In this document: in pieces, positions 24,878 to 35,300 of the stretch
Layout: every line of letters begins with the position of its first letter
Numbering within the stretch: the first letter of the stretch is position 1
Assembly (NCBI GenBank): GCA_005792145.1
Contig: SXSS01000078.1
Coordinates: forward strand, 1-46,403
Reading direction: 5' to 3'
DNA from: Planctomycetia bacterium
GTDB lineage: Bacteria; Planctomycetota; Phycisphaerae; Phycisphaerales; SM1A02
DNA length: 46,403 bases
Notes under the pieces: generated by a model
What the model was told of the DNA's origin: nothing
Database searches by the model: none
The model's input: the letters and a program-made list of their open reading frames with translations, nothing else
Program-made: the position numbers and the translations under genes

Positions 24878-25861
24878 TCAACCGCCGCTGGCATCCTTTA
24901 CTTGTGGGGGTGCCTCAAAATCCTTGCGTGGAGGAGGCTTCAGATAATTGTTGCCCGAATTCGGGTTGTTTCGGTCGAATGCAAAGGCCTCGCGATTTCG
25001 CACGAAATCCTTCACATATCGAGCGGGAATTGCGAAACCAAGGGATTCACCTCCGCGGATTCCCATATTCGTGATGCCGACAACTTCGCCGCGAGTATTG
25101 AACAGAGGACCACCAGAATTTCCAGGATTGATCGCTGTATCCGTCTGGATGTATGTCAGTCCATCAAAGTTGCGTGAAGTGGTCGAGACGACACCTTGGG
25201 TCATTGATCGTTCAAGACCAAGCGGATTGCCGATCGCGAAGACTGGCTGTCCAATTTCCAATCCATCTTGCATAATCACTGGAGCGAAACTGAAAGGCTT
25301 GCCTTCGGGATGTTTGATCTTGACCAATGCGAGATCGATCTGATTGTTGACTGCGATCAGCTCCACATCTTCGATCTCCATTCGCTTGAGCGTTCCATCC
25401 GACTGCGGCAACCATATAGTCGTGCGCAAATTTGTTTCACCCTGCACAACATGCGCGTTCGTGATCGCATAACCCTCTGGACTGATGATGACTCCTGAAC
25501 CGAGTCCAGCGGGAGTCGAAACTTTTATGACCGCAGGGCCAATGATTTTGGCGTGTTCACGCGGAGAAAGTTCTGGCAGATTTTCGGCGGTCGAAAAAAG
25601 CGAGTCTTCTGTTCGCTTGATCTGCGAGACGCCCTCCGCATTCTGAACTTCACCAACATCTGTCATTTCAAAAACTAAAACGTCTGGCCCAACATCCAGC
25701 CAAACGCGACGGTCGCTTCGCTTGACGACTTCGCCCTCGATGCGTCGCCCACTCTTGAGAATGACGACATCTGCTGGCTTCGGCGATTTGACATCATCAG
25801 CAAAGGCGAAAGCCGAGCACGAAATAAGAGCGGACAATGTGAACGAAATTGACTTGGACAT
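24878..25861 (-). CDS. Exported trypsin-like serine protease, DegP-type without PDZ domain
   Basis: This 327-residue protein has a signal peptide (SFTLSALISCSAFAFADD). It is followed by a small beta-rich N-terminal domain, VVILKSGRRIEGEVVKR then VWLDVGPDVLVFEM, of the type seen ahead of many planctomycete secreted proteins. The trypsin fold follows with GSGVIISPEGYAITNAHVV (His137), NNQIDLALVKI (Asp176) and INPGNSGGPLFN (Ser249). All three catalytic residues are present, as is the AIGNPLGL oxyanion loop. The protein ends soon after the protease domain with a Pro-rich tail, so the PDZ domains of DegP/HtrA are absent. The ATG at 25861 has a CGGAG element about 9 bases upstream. Confidence 0.88.
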   Translation of the reverse strand: MSKSISFTLSALISCSAFAFADDVKSPKPADVVILKSGRRIEGEVVKRSDRRVWLDVGPDVLVFEMTDVGEVQNAEGVSQIKRTEDSLFSTAENLPELSPREHAKIIGPAVIKVSTPAGLGSGVIISPEGYAITNAHVVQGETNLRTTIWLPQSDGTLKRMEIEDVELIAVNNQIDLALVKIKHPEGKPFSFAPVIMQDGLEIGQPVFAIGNPLGLERSMTQGVVSTTSRNFDGLTYIQTDTAINPGNSGGPLFNTRGEVVGITNMGIRGGESLGFAIPARYVKDFVRNREAFAFDRNNPNSGNNYLKPPPRKDFEAPPQVKDASGG

Positions 25862-25922
25862 GGTGCGGGTCTCCGTTGGTGAAAGCGTTACTATAACTTG
25901 CCTGACCCTTCTAGGAATATCT
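25862..25922. promoter_or_regulatory. Divergent start region between protease and FG-GAP protein genes
   Basis: Only 61 bases lie between the two start codons. It contains TATAAC on the plus strand and TATAGT on the minus strand, overlapping in the CTATAAC block around 25890. It also contains the two ribosome binding sites: AGGA near 25913 for the plus gene and GGAG for the minus gene. Both promoters must overlap here or lie inside coding sequence. No clear -35 pair can be assigned. Confidence 0.3.
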
Positions 25923-28325
25923 ATGCGAAAAACTTTTTCATATTGTGCCCCTCTGCTCTTCGGATCCTCCCTCCTCTTGGCAACCGATATTGTCTCAGCG
26001 CAAACTCCCGCACCAGGTGGCAACCGAATTTCGGATCACTTTGGTTTCGATGGCGTTGATGTGATCAAGGTCGACAAAGGTGGAGGTCCACTTTCATCCG
26101 CCGATCTTGACGGGGATGGCAAGAGCGATCTCATAGCGATCAATAATCGCAACAGTCGAATCGACTTGCTTTATCAAAAGGCTGGCGCAAAGCCAACCGA
26201 TGAGGTTCCACCGACATCGAGCATCAACGAGATTCCCCAGCATTGGCGTTTTCGACGCGTTGAAGTTCCCGTCTCGGATGCAGTCGGAACAGTCCTGCCA
26301 TTCGATTTTGATGGTGACAAGCGAATGGATTTGATCTATTCAACTGCCACTGGAAAGATTGTCTTTATGCGTCAGTCATCCCCAGGGGTTTTTGAAGTGG
26401 TCCGAAAGCACTCGATCAAGAATCTCAATCCAAATCGTGACGCACTGATGATTATGAATCTCGTCGGTGACGACAAACCGGAACTTGTCGGAATCGCGAA
26501 TGGCCGCATTCAAGTTTGGACATTTACAGGTTCTGATTTAGGCACTCCTATTGAACTCGCTGCGGGAAATGGAAATGTCGTCGCGACGATCGCAGGCGAT
26601 CTTGACGGAGATGGTGCGAATGATCTTGTGGGAATAATGCCTGATGATGCAGCGCCTCTGAGAACATGGTTCGGGTCGAAGAAGAATGGAGTTGCTGCCC
26701 TCGGTGCGCAAACTCGCTTTGAAATGCCCCCAATTCGAGATGCAGACATTGTCCCACTTCAAGGTGAAAAAGGCGCGGCGCTCGCCGTGGTAGAAAAACC
26801 ATCTCGGCGTGTCGTTCTGATGAAGGTGGCGAATGAACCAATCACCGAAGGCGGTGATCGAGAGGCAAGTCTGCAGACTTGGGCATTCACTGATTCTGAC
26901 AATCGCAAGAGAGACACTGCAATTTCGGATATCAACGGTGACGGACTCCCCGATCTTATGGCGACGAACACCGAAGCGAACGCGGTCTCAATTTTTCAGC
27001 AAGTTCCTGGCCGTGGGTTTGTCGGAATGCAAAATTCACCAGCCTATAGCGATCTTGATTTCATCGTTGCGGGAGATATTGATGGCAACGGTAAGGCTGA
27101 AGTTTTTCTGAGCAGCGAAAAGGAGGGCGTGGTTGGACGAACTTCGTTCAGCAACGATGGACTCGATTTTCCTCAGACGATGCCGCTGACTGGCGGAAAT
27201 GTTCCGGTTGCGCTTGGGCTGGTCAATATTGATGGACGCAATTGGGTGGCGATCATCGGAAAAGATGGACGAAATTATTCCATTGAATTGCAACCCGCTG
27301 ATGGTTCAACGACAGGCAAAGTGTCGATTCCGCTGGGTGCACTCAGCCGCGCACCTGACACGATCCTCGCTCTCGATGCGGACCAAGATTCGCTGACCGA
27401 CCTTCTACTTTTCACTCCTGATAAGCCGATGACCATGCTTCGACACGAAACGCCGAAGGAAGGTGATGCGAAAGATGCTTCACCGACATTCAAGACTTTC
27501 GAAAGCAAAGATATGGCGCAATTTGGCTTGGCGCAGGCAGCGAATGCCCAGAACACCACCACAACTGACATCGACGGTGATGGCCGCCCAGAATTGCTCG
27601 TCGCCGATCGAAACTTTATTCGCGCACTTCGCTTTGATCCAAAACTCGGCTGGCAAGTTGTCGAACAGATCAATGCGCCTCGCGGCGACACAAAGTTCAG
27701 TTCGATCACTCGACAAGGTGACCGAATCGCAGCGGGTGACAGCGACAATGGGAAGGTCATTATCTTCACTCGCGATGCGATGGCGAAGAAGTGGAAGCAG
27801 GCTGATGAATTCGATGTGAAGGGATTCAAGTTCAACTCGATCGCTGCGGGCCCATTCACAGGTGGAAAAGATCAAGGATTACTGCTCGTTGGAAATGATG
27901 GCTTTGGCGTTATGCGATTCAGCGGAACGCGCGAGAAACTTGATGAACTCTCATCTTGGCGCACCGATGATCTTGGTCGTGTTCCTCACGAACTTGGCGT
28001 GGGCGATTTGAACCAAGACGGTATGACGGACATGGTTGTGCTTGATGCGGGCAAGCAGATGCTCGATGTCATTGGAATCAGTAAATCTCACACCCTGCTT
28101 CCCGCGATCAGTTTTCGTGTTTTCGAAAGCCGCCTCTTTTCTGGTGGAGAACCGCGAGAATTCGAACCAAGTCAAGCGATCATTCAGGATGTCAGCGGCG
28201 ATGGATCAAACGATCTGATCTTGATGTGTCACGATCGCATTTTGCTCTATCCCCAGATGACCAAGGCATCCGCTGCGGCTGCGGCGGCGGCAGCGCCCCC
28301 TGCGACATCAACGGACAAGAAATAA
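25923..28325 (+). CDS. Secreted FG-GAP/VCBS repeat protein
   Basis: The product has 800 residues with a signal peptide (SYCAPLLFGSSLLLATDIVSAQ). At least nine calcium-binding-like FG-GAP loops are readable: DLDGDGKSDLIAI, DFDGDKRMDLIYS, DLDGDGANDLVGI, DINGDGLPDLMAT, DIDGNGKAEVFLS, DADQDSLTDLLLF, DIDGDGRPELLVA, DLNQDGMTDMVVL and DVSGDGSNDLILM. They are spaced through the whole protein and should form one or more beta-propellers, probably outside the cytoplasm. The C-terminus is low complexity with a run of alanines. The ATG at 25923 has an AGGA element about 7 bases ahead, and longer frames upstream overlap the divergent protease gene. Likely roles are adhesion or polymer binding. Confidence 0.88.
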   Translation: MRKTFSYCAPLLFGSSLLLATDIVSAQTPAPGGNRISDHFGFDGVDVIKVDKGGGPLSSADLDGDGKSDLIAINNRNSRIDLLYQKAGAKPTDEVPPTSSINEIPQHWRFRRVEVPVSDAVGTVLPFDFDGDKRMDLIYSTATGKIVFMRQSSPGVFEVVRKHSIKNLNPNRDALMIMNLVGDDKPELVGIANGRIQVWTFTGSDLGTPIELAAGNGNVVATIAGDLDGDGANDLVGIMPDDAAPLRTWFGSKKNGVAALGAQTRFEMPPIRDADIVPLQGEKGAALAVVEKPSRRVVLMKVANEPITEGGDREASLQTWAFTDSDNRKRDTAISDINGDGLPDLMATNTEANAVSIFQQVPGRGFVGMQNSPAYSDLDFIVAGDIDGNGKAEVFLSSEKEGVVGRTSFSNDGLDFPQTMPLTGGNVPVALGLVNIDGRNWVAIIGKDGRNYSIELQPADGSTTGKVSIPLGALSRAPDTILALDADQDSLTDLLLFTPDKPMTMLRHETPKEGDAKDASPTFKTFESKDMAQFGLAQAANAQNTTTTDIDGDGRPELLVADRNFIRALRFDPKLGWQVVEQINAPRGDTKFSSITRQGDRIAAGDSDNGKVIIFTRDAMAKKWKQADEFDVKGFKFNSIAAGPFTGGKDQGLLLVGNDGFGVMRFSGTREKLDELSSWRTDDLGRVPHELGVGDLNQDGMTDMVVLDAGKQMLDVIGISKSHTLLPAISFRVFESRLFSGGEPREFEPSQAIIQDVSGDGSNDLILMCHDRILLYPQMTKASAAAAAAAAPPATSTDKK

Positions 28326-28337
28326 ACGAGAGCACTT

Positions 28338-29660
28338 GTGGCCCACAACCAAGAAAAAACGGCTGGCAAGGTTCATCATGTTGGTGCGCTGGAGAAATTG
28401 CTAGAAATCTCGAAGAGGCTTGGAGAATCCTCCGATTTGCCCGTTGTACTGGGAGTCATCATCGATGCATTGAGGGATCTTCTCGATGCAGATCGAGCGA
28501 CTGTTTTCACCTATGACGACAAAACAAATGAGCTTGTGATTCACATCGCACACGGCGTGGCTGGATCGAGCAGCGCTGAAATTCGTTTCTCCGCGACAGC
28601 TGGAATTGCAGGCGCGTGCGCGTCAAGTCGAGAAATCGTCAACATTCCAGACGCGTACGCCGATGATCGATTCAACCGAGATGTGGATAAGCGAACGGGA
28701 TATCGAACCAAATCGATCTTGGCGATTCCTCTTGTTGATCATGCTGGAGATCTGGTGGGAGTGGCGCAAGTGCTCAACGCGTCCAAAGGAGTTTTCGATC
28801 TTTCCGACGAACAACTTGGCTCTGGAATCGCATCGCAAGCTGGTATCGCTCTTCGGCGTGCTCATCTGATTCAAGATCACTTGGACAAAGTGAAGTTAGA
28901 AAAAGAAATGTCGGTCGCAAAGGAAATCCAAGAGAGTTGCTTTCCAAAGTTTTTACCGGCGCATCCTGCGTTTGATATTGCTGCATTCAGCACTCCAGCC
29001 GAAGAATGCGGAGGAGATGCATTCGATGTCTTTGGAATGCGAGAAGGAACCATTGCAAACTCCGATGAAGCTGCGGACAAAGTCTTTTTCTTTATTGGGG
29101 ACGCAACTGGTCACGGAGTTGGACCCGCGCTCTCATCGATGCAGACTCGTGGAATGCTTCGTGTTTCGGCGCGACTGGGGCAGAAGTTGGGACCAATCGC
29201 CCGCGAAATCAACACTCAATTGAGCGAAGATCTTCCTTCAGGACGCTTTGTGACTGGATGGCTTGGGATTCTTGATCTTGCAACTTCCAAAATCGAATGT
29301 TTCAGCGCAGGACAAGGACCGGTGTATGTCTATCGGCGCGAGAAAGATCACTTCGAAGAGATCGATAGCGATGCTCCTCCATTTGGAATCTTGATGCCAG
29401 GATTTTCTTATGACGAAACTACTCAAATCAAACTGGATGCTGGTGACATATTGATCTTGATCACCGATGGTTATTACGAGGCGATGTCGCCTGCGCAAAC
29501 ATTATGGAGCGAGCAAGGAGTCTTTGAAGTCATTCGCAGGATGAAGGACCAGTCTGCTGATGATATTCGCAAGGAACTCGATCGATGCTCGCTCCATTTC
29601 GCACAGGCAAAAGCCACCGACGATGATCGAACTGCGATCATTGTGAAGCGACTCTTCTAG
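28338..29660 (+). CDS. GAF domain plus SpoIIE/PP2C-type serine phosphatase (RsbU-like)
   Basis: The product has 440 residues with a GTG start. Residues about 18-175 form a GAF sensor domain: LLEISKRLGESSDLPVVLGVII, RATVFTYDDKTNELVIHIAHG, then AIPLVDHAGDLVGVAQVLN. A linking helix (KVKLEKEMSVAKEIQESCFP) leads into a SpoIIE/PP2C phosphatase with the metal aspartates in ECGGDAFDVF, FIGDATGHGVGPAL, LITDGYYEA and TDDDRTAIIVK. Such proteins dephosphorylate anti-sigma antagonists or other phosphoserine proteins in partner-switching systems. No RsbV/RsbW gene is visible here. The gene ends 3 bases from the tail of the CHASE2 cyclase gene on the other strand, and it directly follows the FG-GAP gene. 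Confidence 0.9.
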   Translation: MAHNQEKTAGKVHHVGALEKLLEISKRLGESSDLPVVLGVIIDALRDLLDADRATVFTYDDKTNELVIHIAHGVAGSSSAEIRFSATAGIAGACASSREIVNIPDAYADDRFNRDVDKRTGYRTKSILAIPLVDHAGDLVGVAQVLNASKGVFDLSDEQLGSGIASQAGIALRRAHLIQDHLDKVKLEKEMSVAKEIQESCFPKFLPAHPAFDIAAFSTPAEECGGDAFDVFGMREGTIANSDEAADKVFFFIGDATGHGVGPALSSMQTRGMLRVSARLGQKLGPIAREINTQLSEDLPSGRFVTGWLGILDLATSKIECFSAGQGPVYVYRREKDHFEEIDSDAPPFGILMPGFSYDETTQIKLDAGDILILITDGYYEAMSPAQTLWSEQGVFEVIRRMKDQSADDIRKELDRCSLHFAQAKATDDDRTAIIVKRLF

Positions 29661-29663
29661 GAT

Positions 29664-32342
29664 TTACTTCGCTCGAAGGCGCAAGACTCCATCGGAAATT
29701 TCTTCCCCTTCTCGAATCAATTCAATCGCTTCGAAATACATTTTCGAAACTTTCGATGCTCCGAAGTTTTTCTCGAATTCTTTCCATAACGCAGCGGATT
29801 CGTCAAGTTTCTGAGCCCGAAATAGCGCGACAGCATGTTCCGTTGCGGCGATCCACGAATCATCCGCTTCAAGTCCAACCACTTCGAAGATTTCGATGGG
29901 CTTTGATTGCCCAACGACGATGATTGCCCCAAGCGCTCGAATCTTGATCGAGGAATTCCCCCCCTGCGCGATGATCCCCCGATGCGTTGGACCGTCGATC
30001 AAGATGCCCGTGCCAAATTGTTTGTTCGCACTTTCAAGACGCGCGGAAAGATTTACAACATCACCAATGGCGGTGTAATCATTCAACTTTGGTGGTGCTC
30101 CGCAGTCGCCGACGACTGCCATTCCCGTTGCGATTCCAAGTCGCACTGAAATCTTTGGCGAACCGAATTCGGAATTGTGTCCTAACTCCTTCATCGCATC
30201 TTGACAGGCGACTGCGCTCTCGGCGGCACGCGATTCTTGCATTGGTTCGTCGCCGAATGCTGACCAGAAAGCCATAAATCCATCGCCCAAGAACTTATTG
30301 ACATAGGCATCTCGATTCACCAATTCATCGGACAGGCGGCCGAGATATAGATTGAGTGTGCGCACCACACCTGGACCACCAAGTTGTTCTGCGATCGTCG
30401 TGAATCCGGCAAGATCTCCAAACATCACAGTGATTTCTCGCTCTTGGCCGCCCATCGTCAACGCCCCAGGATTGTTTGCCAATCGTTCGACCAACTGTGG
30501 AGATACGCGCGCCGAAAACTGTCGTGTGATGCGCGCTCTATCTCTCGAAGACAAGACAGCAATTGCGGCAGTACCAAGCGCCCACGATGCGATCGGCGCG
30601 ATGACTGGACCAACAAGTGGCATAATTAGATGCAAATCATTGAATGCAAATCGACCCGCGGACCAAAGCCAAACTGCCACAAGAATGCATGCACCAAGCG
30701 CGCTCCAACCTGTCGCAAGTCGGCAAGCGCATAGCGAAGCCATTCCACCGAACAAGAAAATTGCAATCGGCTGTATCCAATCTGGCGCTGTATCACGCGA
30801 ATGATTGCTGAGCACCATATCCGCGACGACGGCATGAACAAAGACACCAGGAGTTTTGGGGTTGTACGAAGTGGGAATGAAATCTGCCAACGCACCAGTT
30901 GCGGTCCAACCGAGGAAGACCAATTTGTCGCTTAATTTATATCGCAGTTCGGCTGATTGTTTTGCAATATCGAGTGAACCTCGATCAACTTCCTCGGAAA
31001 GTTTCTGATACTCCTCGACAGCATCAGCGGCATTCGCAGGAATCGAATCATTCATTCTTGCATCGTCCAGAATCTCAGCGAATTCTTTGGCAGATTTTGC
31101 TGAAAATTCAGGCGTATTCCACTCCGCCACGAAACCAACAACTTTAACCCGCGTCTCATCACGACGTTTTTGGTTTATCTTCAGTATCTCACGGTCATCG
31201 CTGAGACCAATCAACCTTCCAATGGAAACTGCGGATCGCTCTTGGCCTTCCATACCACTCTGCGACCACTTCTTAAATTCACCATCGAAGGTTGAAGTCG
31301 GCCAGTCCAAGACCATAACTCCATTCTTCAATGGAATGATTGTCTCCCCTACTTGGAGCGAGTCATTGCTTCCAACAATTGCGCTCGACTTCAAGCCCAT
31401 GTGTGTCGCGGAAGACGCCAATCCAAGTTGATATGTACGCCCACTCGGGACATGCCATGTCGTTCCAGTTCGGCGCTTTGCGCCATCAACATCAGTAACA
31501 CTTTTCTCATTCGTCACCACGCCAAGACCAGAGGCTTTTTCGGCTAAGACTGCGATGGGAGGTTCATGCTCATGTCCACCGAGCAACGCTGGGTGTTCTG
31601 CATCGTGAACCATTTCTTCATGGAACTCGCGCCAACTCCGAGCCCGATCCCAAAGTTTCTCGATCAGGTTGCTCTCGGCAAGCATGCCAGAATTATTTCC
31701 ACCTTTCAACTTGAAAATCAAATCTTTTAGTGGCGGTATCGGGCCTTGCCCTGCACTCTTCCAAATGACTTTCCATGCCGCCAAACTCTTGAACCAAATT
31801 TGATTTTCGAGGAAAGAAACTCGACGATCTCCAGTCAATTTCGCTTCTTTCGCTGCGTCCTCCGGTTCTGCATCTATATGAGACGACAGGACATCGATGA
31901 TCGCTGCGAGTTCGATTTTCCCTTCTGGAGATTCCCATTCCACTCCCGGCGTGAACTTTCGACTGACATCCATTCCTAAAACTGTTCGCAGACCTGCCAT
32001 CGCATTCGCGAGAGAGACATCGCCGCCAACTTCGGCATCTGGCTCGCTCAACTGAAGATCGAGCGCCACCGTGCGGGCTCCAGCACGAGCAATTTCATCG
32101 ATCGCCGAAGCGAGTCTGCGCCGAGGCCACGGCCAACGCCCGAAGACGTTCAGCGAACTGTCGTCGATGATGACAAGCGCAATCTGATCAGACAACGGTT
32201 CTGCAACAGATCGGGCATGTTTGTAACGCCAATCAATAGAATCAAATTCCCAATTGTTCAGCACACCAAGCCACGCGAGCAGTGAAACGATGATCGTCGC
32301 ACTGAACCCAACTGCAAATGCAACCCATGAAAAACGCTTCAC
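29664..32342 (-). CDS. CHASE2-domain transmembrane adenylate cyclase (class III)
   Basis: This 892-residue inner-membrane sensor has an N-terminal membrane helix (residues 6-26). A CHASE2 extracytoplasmic domain follows (DSIDWRYKHARSVAEPLSDQIALVIIDDSSL, RWPWPRRRLASAIDEI, and LVFLGWTATGALADFIPTSYNPKTPGV near 475-500), with a long insert of about 180-450. Three further helices lie near 522-597. The cyclase domain covers about 635-815, with metal Asp643 and Asp687, adenine-selecting Lys683 and Asp755, and transition-state Asn764 and Arg768 (motifs FGDLAGFTTI, NKFLGDG, DYTAIGDVVNLSARLE). All catalytic residues are kept, and the pattern fits cAMP rather than cGMP. The GTG start at 32342 lies 54 bases after the FecR gene stop. 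It is the last gene of the four-gene cluster. Confidence 0.92.
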   Translation of the reverse strand: MKRFSWVAFAVGFSATIIVSLLAWLGVLNNWEFDSIDWRYKHARSVAEPLSDQIALVIIDDSSLNVFGRWPWPRRRLASAIDEIARAGARTVALDLQLSEPDAEVGGDVSLANAMAGLRTVLGMDVSRKFTPGVEWESPEGKIELAAIIDVLSSHIDAEPEDAAKEAKLTGDRRVSFLENQIWFKSLAAWKVIWKSAGQGPIPPLKDLIFKLKGGNNSGMLAESNLIEKLWDRARSWREFHEEMVHDAEHPALLGGHEHEPPIAVLAEKASGLGVVTNEKSVTDVDGAKRRTGTTWHVPSGRTYQLGLASSATHMGLKSSAIVGSNDSLQVGETIIPLKNGVMVLDWPTSTFDGEFKKWSQSGMEGQERSAVSIGRLIGLSDDREILKINQKRRDETRVKVVGFVAEWNTPEFSAKSAKEFAEILDDARMNDSIPANAADAVEEYQKLSEEVDRGSLDIAKQSAELRYKLSDKLVFLGWTATGALADFIPTSYNPKTPGVFVHAVVADMVLSNHSRDTAPDWIQPIAIFLFGGMASLCACRLATGWSALGACILVAVWLWSAGRFAFNDLHLIMPLVGPVIAPIASWALGTAAIAVLSSRDRARITRQFSARVSPQLVERLANNPGALTMGGQEREITVMFGDLAGFTTIAEQLGGPGVVRTLNLYLGRLSDELVNRDAYVNKFLGDGFMAFWSAFGDEPMQESRAAESAVACQDAMKELGHNSEFGSPKISVRLGIATGMAVVGDCGAPPKLNDYTAIGDVVNLSARLESANKQFGTGILIDGPTHRGIIAQGGNSSIKIRALGAIIVVGQSKPIEIFEVVGLEADDSWIAATEHAVALFRAQKLDESAALWKEFEKNFGASKVSKMYFEAIELIREGEEISDGVLRLRAK

Positions 32343-32396
32343 AGGTGCATTATGGATCGAGTTTCGAAAACACGCTCGACGAAAGGCTCACGATTA

Positions 32397-35300
32397 TCAA
32401 TTCGACGGCGGGATGGCTTGACCCGAACCACCGTTTGCAACAACAATTGCGTTTGTGGCATCTGTTCGAGCATTGGTGGCAGCTTGTATCGCTTGATCGG
32501 CAAAGATTCGAGCTTGATCCGCTCGTGCGACCGTATCCGCCGCAATTTCCGCAGTTCGAGTGAAGAAAACTCGTTCGCCCATGCTTCGTGCCGATTCCGC
32601 GGCAGCAAGTGCGGCATCTCTTGAGGCCAACGCGCCCGAGCGTTGGACAATGGCTTGGTCACGAGCAGCAAGTGCAAAGTCTCTTGCAATATTCGCTTGA
32701 GCAGAACCAATTGCCGCCGCGAAATTGGTTGCCGCCTGCGAAAACGCCAACGCTTGCGCGGCGGAATTGGTTGCGCCGGCGCTTGCCGTTCCTCCGACTG
32801 CCGCGAATGCATTTGCTTGATCCAAAGCATTCGAATAATCACTACCAGCTTGCTGCGAGATAGCAGCCTGCAGCAACGCCTCATTTGCGTATCCCCGCGT
32901 TTCGATGGCCGATGAGTCCGATGCACTCGCCGAGAACTCGCTTTGGGTGGCACTTGCATCCGCATTGGATGCGTTGGTGAAATCCTGATAGGTCGTCGCA
33001 AGGAAAAAAGTATGAGCGTCGTTGGAAAAGTCCACAGCTAAATTTCTTTGGTTTTGGGTTTCTGTCAGCGAAACTCCCGCAGAAGCAAAGAGCGATGAAA
33101 CCGTTGTGAGAGCCTCGTTATGAACACCAATCGCTTGTGAGGCTGTATCGCGAGCAAAGATCGTATTGCCAAGGGCAACATCCGCATCAACTCGGAATGC
33201 AAAGGCATCGGCGCTTGCTAAGAATGCGCCAGCAGAACTTTGCGCAAGATTTGCATAGTTTTCTGCGTTATCGGCAAAAAATTGTGCTTCGCTCGCAGCT
33301 GTAATTGCATCCGAGGCAAACTGATTCGCTTGCCCAGCAAGGTTGGTCGATTGTTGGAATGATGCTTGCTGGATCGCCGAACTTCCCATCGCAATTTGAT
33401 AGAGCGCAGTTTCGCGCGCAGCAATTGCCGCAGAAGCACGGTCGAGGGCCAATACGCTGAGAGCAAGAGCACGATCAGCAAGTGCTTGAGCAATACCCGA
33501 CCCAGCGAGAGTCGCTGCGTCTTGGGAAAATCCAGCGGAAACTTGGCTGTCTTCTGCTCGCTGTTGGGCAAGATCAGTGTTCAGATTGATATCTGGTAAC
33601 AGTCCTGTTGCCGCATCAAGAGCACTTTGTGCAAGCTGTGCTTGTGTTTGCGAAGTGGTTGCAAATGCAACTGCAGCGTTTCTTTGATCATCTGCATCGT
33701 CGCGAGCAGATTTAGCAGCTTCGGCTGAATCAATTGCAAATCCAGCTTGTTCGCTGGCAGTCTGCGAAAAAGATATCGCCAAAGTTGCGTCTCCAGAACC
33801 CATCGCTTGAAGCATCTGCGCGAACGAATCAAACACATTTGTATCTTGCAACATCGCTTCAGTTCGTCCGGCTTGCGCAGAAGCGAGCGCTTCCAAAGCA
33901 CCATCTCTTGCGCCTTGGACACCTTCGAGTGCCCCTTCGTGGACTGTAATCGCACTGTTGATCTGATCGGCATAGCCTGCAACTGAAACTCCTTGGAACT
34001 CGACATTCGTAGCGGCAGAATCCGTTTCAATCTTGTTGACAAGAGTTTGGATCGCTTCTGTGGCGGCGTTGGATTCGGCTGACCCAAGAACATAAGATCC
34101 TTGCACGGATTCCAATGCTTGCAACGCTCTCTGCGCATTTGCGAGGGCAACCTGTCGAGCATTGATTACAGCTTGAAAATCTGTGACTGAAATGAGATTC
34201 GCAAGGTTTGAAGAAACGTCGGTCGCCTCAGTTGCGATTTCGTTGGCATCATCAGCAGCAATTGCTGCAAGCAATGCGAGATTCGATGCAGCGTTGGCAA
34301 CAGCGCCAACCATCGCGGATTGAAGGGAGCCACCGTTAATTGCTGCGTAGGCAAACTGATGAGAGAGGTCAGCCATTGTTGCAGCGTCGTCTGCATATGA
34401 TGCGCCTTCTTGAGCAACAATTGCAACTTGTTGGCTTAGGTCACTTACAGATTGAGCATCTGATGCGATGCCATCTTCTAGGCTTTGAGTTGCATCAATT
34501 GCGCCTTGCCAACCATAATGTGTCGCCGTCGAAGTTGCAGATGAACTTGCTTCAGTCGCACCTAAAAGGACATTATTTGCTTGAACGCCAAGCGCTTCCC
34601 AGCCGTTGGTGATCTCATTTGCCCCGTCAATATCCTCGTTGTTCAGTGCAACAAGAAGCGTATCCAAATTCAGATGAAGTTCTTCAAGCAAGCCTTCGAT
34701 ATTGATGACCGCTGTTTCACCTGCAACTGCAGCGCTTTGTGTTGTTTCAACTCTCTGCTCAGCTTGATCTACGAAGTTTTGTACTTGTTCCAACATCCCA
34801 CTTGCGTGTGTTGCTTTCTCCGAGAGGTTCACGAATAGATTTTGACTATTCGTCAATGTAATTTGCGCTCCAATCAATCCATCCAAAGTGCCTACTGCCG
34901 TCTCCGCTGTCGCCGCCTCAGCATCAGCAACTGCAGCGAGCCGCGCAGCTTCGATTGCCGCATCATTTGCTTCACCTGCATTGGTCGCAGCAAGGTCCGC
35001 CGACGCACTTGTTGAACTGAAGTCCAACGATTCACCCTCTTCGTCAGTGACATCTGCGAGTGCAGAAGCAGCATCATCACGCGCATCTGCAGCGGTTTGT
35101 GCATACTCCCCAGCATCGGCCGCCAAAGTCAACGCCCTTTCGACAGCCAAGAGCGCAGCTTGAGCAGCGTCGGAGCCCGAGAATTGTGAAGCGAATGCGT
35201 TGCCAGCAGTTTGCGCTGCTCCCGCTGCATCACTTGAACCAACTGCGGCACTTGCGCTTTCTGCTGCACTTGCAACCGCATTTGCGAGTGCAACTCGAAT

